Below, piece after piece: positions 60,441-64,000 of a stretch of DNA of 64,000 bases. Position 1 is the first letter of the stretch; each line of letters starts with the position of its first letter. A program made the translations under genes and the position numbers. This DNA comes from Faecalicatena contorta. Lineage in GTDB: Bacteria; Bacillota; Clostridia; Lachnospirales; Lachnospiraceae. The stretch lies in the NCBI RefSeq assembly GCF_039521745.1, contig NZ_BAAACT010000151.1, one strand, 5' to 3'. The notes beneath the pieces were generated by a model. That model was not told the origin of the DNA, ran no database searches, and was given only the letters and a program-made list of their open reading frames with translations.

Positions 60441-62462
60441 CTACTGGAATGCCCACAATAAATCACTATCTTCTCTTATAAATAAAGGAATACTATACAA
60501 AGGAGCCTCTACCTCATAAACCGCTCCCCCTGAAAAAGTATCTTTTGTCCACACATTGATCCAATTAAGACCTTTTGGCAGATACACCTTTCTTTGATAA
60601 GTATCTTGATATAAGACTGGTGCTACTAATATCTCTCCCCCAAACATATATGTAGTTTCCTGCTCTGCTTCATAACAGTTAGCATCATCTGGAAATTCAT
60701 AAAACAACGGACGCATGATCGGATCCCCCATTTCATGTGCCTCATCCATACATTGTAAAATATATTTGTGGAGATTCTCTCTGATTTGAATAAACTTTTT
60801 ACAACACTGATAGGTTTCCTCTCCAAAACTCCAAATCTCATTGTCGCTTCCTGTTCCTTCAATCATAACACCTTCCGAATCTATTTTCGGTAAAAGTTCT
60901 GGCATTCGGACACCGTGCAGACGCATAACCGGACAAAAAGCTCCCCACATAAACCAACGAGGAAAGAGTTGACGCCACATTTCTGTTGTTACATCTGCGT
61001 GACTAAATCCCCCAATGTCACATGTCCACCAGGAGATACCTGCCATTCCCGCATTTAAACCTGCCGCAAGCTGCCTGCGCATACTTTCAAACGTAGAATC
61101 TATATCCCCAGACCATAATAACACCCCATATCGCTGGGCGCCTGCCCAAGCGCATCTAATTAATGAAAGTGGCTCTTTTATTCCACTTTCCTTCAATCCC
61201 TCATAAAATGTTCGGGCATAATCAACGCAGAATGAATTTCCTATCTGAAGCGCTGTTCCTTTCTGATATCGGTAATTGTCAAAATCGTAAATGCTCAGAT
61301 CAGGCTCCGCTTCATCCAACCAGAACGATAGTATACCTTTATTAAAATAATTTTCTTTAACCTTATTCCAGAAATATTTTCTTGCTTCTGGATTTGTGAC
61401 ATCACAATGAATTGTAGGATTGCGGAATACCATTGTATAACGAACACCGCGCTCTACTTTCATAAGATATCCTTTTTCAAGCATTTCCCTATAATTGATA
61501 CTTTCGCGTTGAACCGTAGGCCATACCGAAACCATTAACTGAATCCCCATGCCATTCAGTTCTTTTACCATTCCTTCCGGATCCGGCCAATATCTGCTGT
61601 CAAAATTCCATTCACCCTCATGTACCCAGTGAAAATAATCAATAATAATTACACTAAGTGGTACATTGCGTCTTTTGTATTCTCGAGCAATGCTTAACAA
61701 TTCTTCCTGTGTACGATACCGCATTTTACTTTGCCAAAATCCCAAACCCCATTCTGGCATAACCGGAACTTTACCTGTTGCATCAGTATAATTACGTACT
61801 ATCTCTTTTGGCGTATCTCCTACGGTAATCCAATAATCCAGAATGTCAGTAGATGCAGAATACCAACTCATCACATTCGTCCCAAATGTAACCCGTCCTA
61901 CGGAAGGGTTATTCCATAACATTCCATACCCCAAAGATGATACAAAAAATGGGACTGATGCCTGTGAATTGCGTTGTGCCAATTCTAATTCGTTTCCTTT
62001 CAGATCCAAATTCTCTTGCTGGTATTGTCCCATTCCATATATCTTCTCATTTCGATCAAGAGAAATAAAACGTGCTGTTACTTCGTAATCTGCACCAATT
62101 CGTGGTTTAAACTCTCTAGCTTTCACAAAAACAGGTGCATTATAAGGCGCCTCAAAATCTGGTGCATAGTCACGCAAATATTCGTCCAAGATTACTTTAT
62201 CCTTTTTATATATGATAAGATGACCAAAAATACTAATTTCAGCTCTAACTGCTCCGTTTTCTATAACGGCTTTTTTCTCTTCAATCTGTATCTTAACGTC
62301 ATCGTGACGCTGCTGTGGCTGCTCCAATAGTGCCCATAAACGTTCAGGCATCTGGGGATTCATAGTAGCTCTTATTCTTAAACTATTCTTTCCCCATGGT
62401 TGTATCTGAACCGTTTCACCATCAAACTTATAATATAAAGAATCTCCATTTAAGTATAACAT
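60441..62462 (-). CDS. GH31 family alpha-glycosidase
   Basis: A 673-residue family GH31 enzyme with the usual order: N-terminal beta domain (to about 200), TIM barrel with GIQLMVSVWPTV and the nucleophile region SFWLDEAEPDLSIYDFD near residue 380, the general-acid region LLWSGDIDSTFESMRRQL, and the C-terminal beta domain. Most relatives are alpha-xylosidases or alpha-glucosidases; alpha-galactosidase activity is also known in GH31 and would suit algal galactans. No signal peptide. A hairpin separates it from the binding-protein gene upstream. Confidence 0.88.
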   Translation of the reverse strand: MLYLNGDSLYYKFDGETVQIQPWGKNSLRIRATMNPQMPERLWALLEQPQQRHDDVKIQIEEKKAVIENGAVRAEISIFGHLIIYKKDKVILDEYLRDYAPDFEAPYNAPVFVKAREFKPRIGADYEVTARFISLDRNEKIYGMGQYQQENLDLKGNELELAQRNSQASVPFFVSSLGYGMLWNNPSVGRVTFGTNVMSWYSASTDILDYWITVGDTPKEIVRNYTDATGKVPVMPEWGLGFWQSKMRYRTQEELLSIAREYKRRNVPLSVIIIDYFHWVHEGEWNFDSRYWPDPEGMVKELNGMGIQLMVSVWPTVQRESINYREMLEKGYLMKVERGVRYTMVFRNPTIHCDVTNPEARKYFWNKVKENYFNKGILSFWLDEAEPDLSIYDFDNYRYQKGTALQIGNSFCVDYARTFYEGLKESGIKEPLSLIRCAWAGAQRYGVLLWSGDIDSTFESMRRQLAAGLNAGMAGISWWTCDIGGFSHADVTTEMWRQLFPRWFMWGAFCPVMRLHGVRMPELLPKIDSEGVMIEGTGSDNEIWSFGEETYQCCKKFIQIRENLHKYILQCMDEAHEMGDPIMRPLFYEFPDDANCYEAEQETTYMFGGEILVAPVLYQDTYQRKVYLPKGLNWINVWTKDTFSGGAVYEVEAPLYSIPLFIREDSDLLWAFQ

Positions 62463-62514
62463 AACTTCTATACGACACTTTCAAGTACAGATGTGCTTTT
62501 CCTTCCTTCGTAAT

Positions 62515-62543
62515 AGAAAGCCTCTGAACACCAAAGGCTTTCT
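62515..62543 (-). promoter_or_regulatory. Intercistronic hairpin after the third binding protein
   Basis: 9-bp stem AGAAAGCCT (62515-62523) with AGGCTTTCT (62535-62543), 11-nt loop, no T run. Same placement as the hairpin at 45272, just downstream of a binding-protein gene. Confidence 0.6.
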
Positions 62544-62556
62544 TGACTATTAATAC

Positions 62557-63939
62557 TTAATCCTGTATTGCTTTATTCCCTCGTTCCACAGCATTCTTAA
62601 TTGTCGTATCCAAATCCTGTGCATCAGCTAAATATTTTTCAACCTCTTCCTTTAAAACAGCTTCATATTTAGCTGCATTTGGACCAGTTACTTTTTCTGT
62701 GACTAATGTCTGGTCTGGATTCAGGAACAGATCCATAATGTTTTCTGTTGTAAACTGCTCATCGTCAATCTCGTCTGCAATCGTAACAAAAAGATTATCC
62801 CGCGGAACTGTCTGGTCAACAAAAATCTCGCTGGATGTACGTTGGGTAACCTCTGCTACCAGATCCACGATGAAGTCCGTTGCCATCTTGGGGTCTTTTG
62901 ATGTTGCAGGCACAGCATATGTTCCTGTCACGCCCCAGGTCAGACGGTCTGTAGTACCATCCGGCACCGGCATTGGAGCAAATCCGACTTCATAGTCCCT
63001 TGGGTATGTCTCTTTATCTGCCAGCCAGTTCAGGAACCATGTCCCATGCAGATACATAGCATATTTTCCGTTAAAGAAACCATCGGGCTCAATTTTTCTG
63101 GCAATAATATCAGCCATAGTTGGTGTTGATTTATCTACATTCTGCATTTGATATGCAGCCTCTAATGCCTTTTTGAAGACAGGATCTTCAAAATTCGACA
63201 GCCCTTCCTCATTATAAAAATTCTGTCCACCTCCAAGTTCCATAATAGCTTCGCCATACCAGTACATCGGCCACTGAAGATGGAGCGCCCCATATGTCTT
63301 ATCGGCCCCCTCTCCTTTTGTCAGCTTCTTCGCCAGTTCCCGGTATTCGGACCACGTCATAGGAACCTTAGGGTCAGGATACTCAACTCCTGCCTCATCA
63401 AAAATACTCTTATTGTAGAACAGGCCCCAGGCAGTTACACCACCCGGAATGGCATATGCTTCATCGCCGTTATAAGCTGCACTGGCATAAGATCCGTATC
63501 TTTCTTCCAGATCAATTCCTAATTCATCCAGATACTCCCCTATAGGGACAATTGTTCCCGCCGAAGAATTCTTATCCTGCTCAATGGGGTTGAAATTGTA
63601 CATAACATCAATCTGTTTTCCACCCATTACCTGGATCGGAAGATTCACCTCATATTCCTGATCCTTGGGCATAATATCAAAACTGACATTTTTCCACTTC
63701 TCCGTTGTCTGAAGATAATCCAGTGCTTCAACCACTGCGGGATTATTTAACTGATCATGGATAGAAACCACCAGTTCACCACTGTAGCCTCCAGTATCGG
63801 CTTCTGATTCCGTACCTGACCCTTTCTTGCCATCTTCTTTTGGCTCGTCTTTCTTGCCTCCGCACCCTGCTGCGAGACTTACCGTCATAGCAGTCATTAG
63901 AAGCAGGGACATCATTTTCCTTACTTTTTTGTTGTACAT
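62557..63939 (-). CDS. Sugar ABC transporter substrate-binding lipoprotein
   Basis: A 460-residue extracellular binding protein. Lipoprotein signal peptide with Cys in SLAAGCGGKKDE and an acidic, low-complexity linker. Binding-protein segments include GGYSGELVVSIHDQLNNPAV and WGVTGTYAVPATSKD. It lies upstream of GH31 and the sulfatases, so it may bind sulfated oligosaccharides. Its permeases are not in the window; they may be beyond 64000 or it may share others. GGGAG lies before the ATG. Confidence 0.9.
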   Translation of the reverse strand: MYNKKVRKMMSLLLMTAMTVSLAAGCGGKKDEPKEDGKKGSGTESEADTGGYSGELVVSIHDQLNNPAVVEALDYLQTTEKWKNVSFDIMPKDQEYEVNLPIQVMGGKQIDVMYNFNPIEQDKNSSAGTIVPIGEYLDELGIDLEERYGSYASAAYNGDEAYAIPGGVTAWGLFYNKSIFDEAGVEYPDPKVPMTWSEYRELAKKLTKGEGADKTYGALHLQWPMYWYGEAIMELGGGQNFYNEEGLSNFEDPVFKKALEAAYQMQNVDKSTPTMADIIARKIEPDGFFNGKYAMYLHGTWFLNWLADKETYPRDYEVGFAPMPVPDGTTDRLTWGVTGTYAVPATSKDPKMATDFIVDLVAEVTQRTSSEIFVDQTVPRDNLFVTIADEIDDEQFTTENIMDLFLNPDQTLVTEKVTGPNAAKYEAVLKEEVEKYLADAQDLDTTIKNAVERGNKAIQD

Positions 63940-64000
63940 ACCTTTTCTCCCTTCTTTCTATTAGCTCGTTACTTTTATATTAATTACCCTTTGATACCTG

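Overview
The window joins two very different pieces of DNA. Positions 1 to about 29.9 kb are a GC-rich integrative and conjugative element (ICE) of the Tn1549/CTn type found in gut Firmicutes. Positions about 30 to 64 kb are AT-richer chromosomal DNA, coded almost entirely on the minus strand, with carbohydrate genes. Strong GGAGG ribosome binding sites, TTG starts, YesM/YesN/YesL proteins, lipoprotein sugar-binding proteins and this ICE type point to an anaerobic gut Clostridia, most likely Lachnospiraceae (inference). No rRNA, tRNA or CRISPR array was seen.

ICE layout: a DUF7768-like protein, a C5 DNA methyltransferase with a second frame apparently also coding, and ArdA (1-2.3 kb). The transfer module follows: PcfB, VirD4 coupling protein, Maff2, TrbL/VirB6-like, SpoVG, PrgI, VirB4 and NlpC/P60 hydrolase, then DUF4315, DUF4366, Cys-rich proteins, DUF4316-like and MobC (2.3-15.5 kb). 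An AT-rich HNH-type cargo gene sits on the minus strand (15.6-16.3 kb), before a membrane protein and the relaxase (16.5-18.3 kb). A broken tnpV marks the edge of a second cargo island: two half-size ABC transporters, TetR, an ECF S component, EcfT, a double EcfA and a DtxR-like regulator (18.5-26.4 kb), probably metal or metallophore uptake. The control/integration end has a sigma-like factor behind a hairpin that covers its Shine-Dalgarno, two small proteins and a large serine recombinase (26.9-29.9 kb). Sixteen copies of one 23-bp palindrome are scattered through the ICE backbone, mostly right after stop codons, and three lie in frame inside genes.

Chromosomal layout, read from right to left as transcribed: sugar-binding lipoprotein, GH31, YesL, two sulfatases; then a decaying galactonate-type cluster (broken aldehyde dehydrogenase, broken enolase-superfamily gene, intact DgoD, two frameshifted permeases, frameshifted PfkB kinase, intact KDPG-type aldolase, frameshifted binding protein); IclR; an intact ABC sugar importer; a GH117 enzyme; YesM/YesN; and then aldehyde dehydrogenase, a probable 3,6-anhydrogalactonate cycloisomerase, SDR, KDPG aldolase fused to a VOC-like domain, KDG kinase, zinc alcohol dehydrogenase and a UROD-like protein.

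Taken together, the intact genes spell out import of red-algal galactan oligosaccharides (agar or porphyran type), release of 3,6-anhydro-L-galactose by cytoplasmic GH117, and its oxidation, cycloisomerisation, redox epimerisation, phosphorylation and cleavage to pyruvate and glyceraldehyde-3-phosphate. The pathway is inferred from family membership and gene order; substrates are not proven by sequence.
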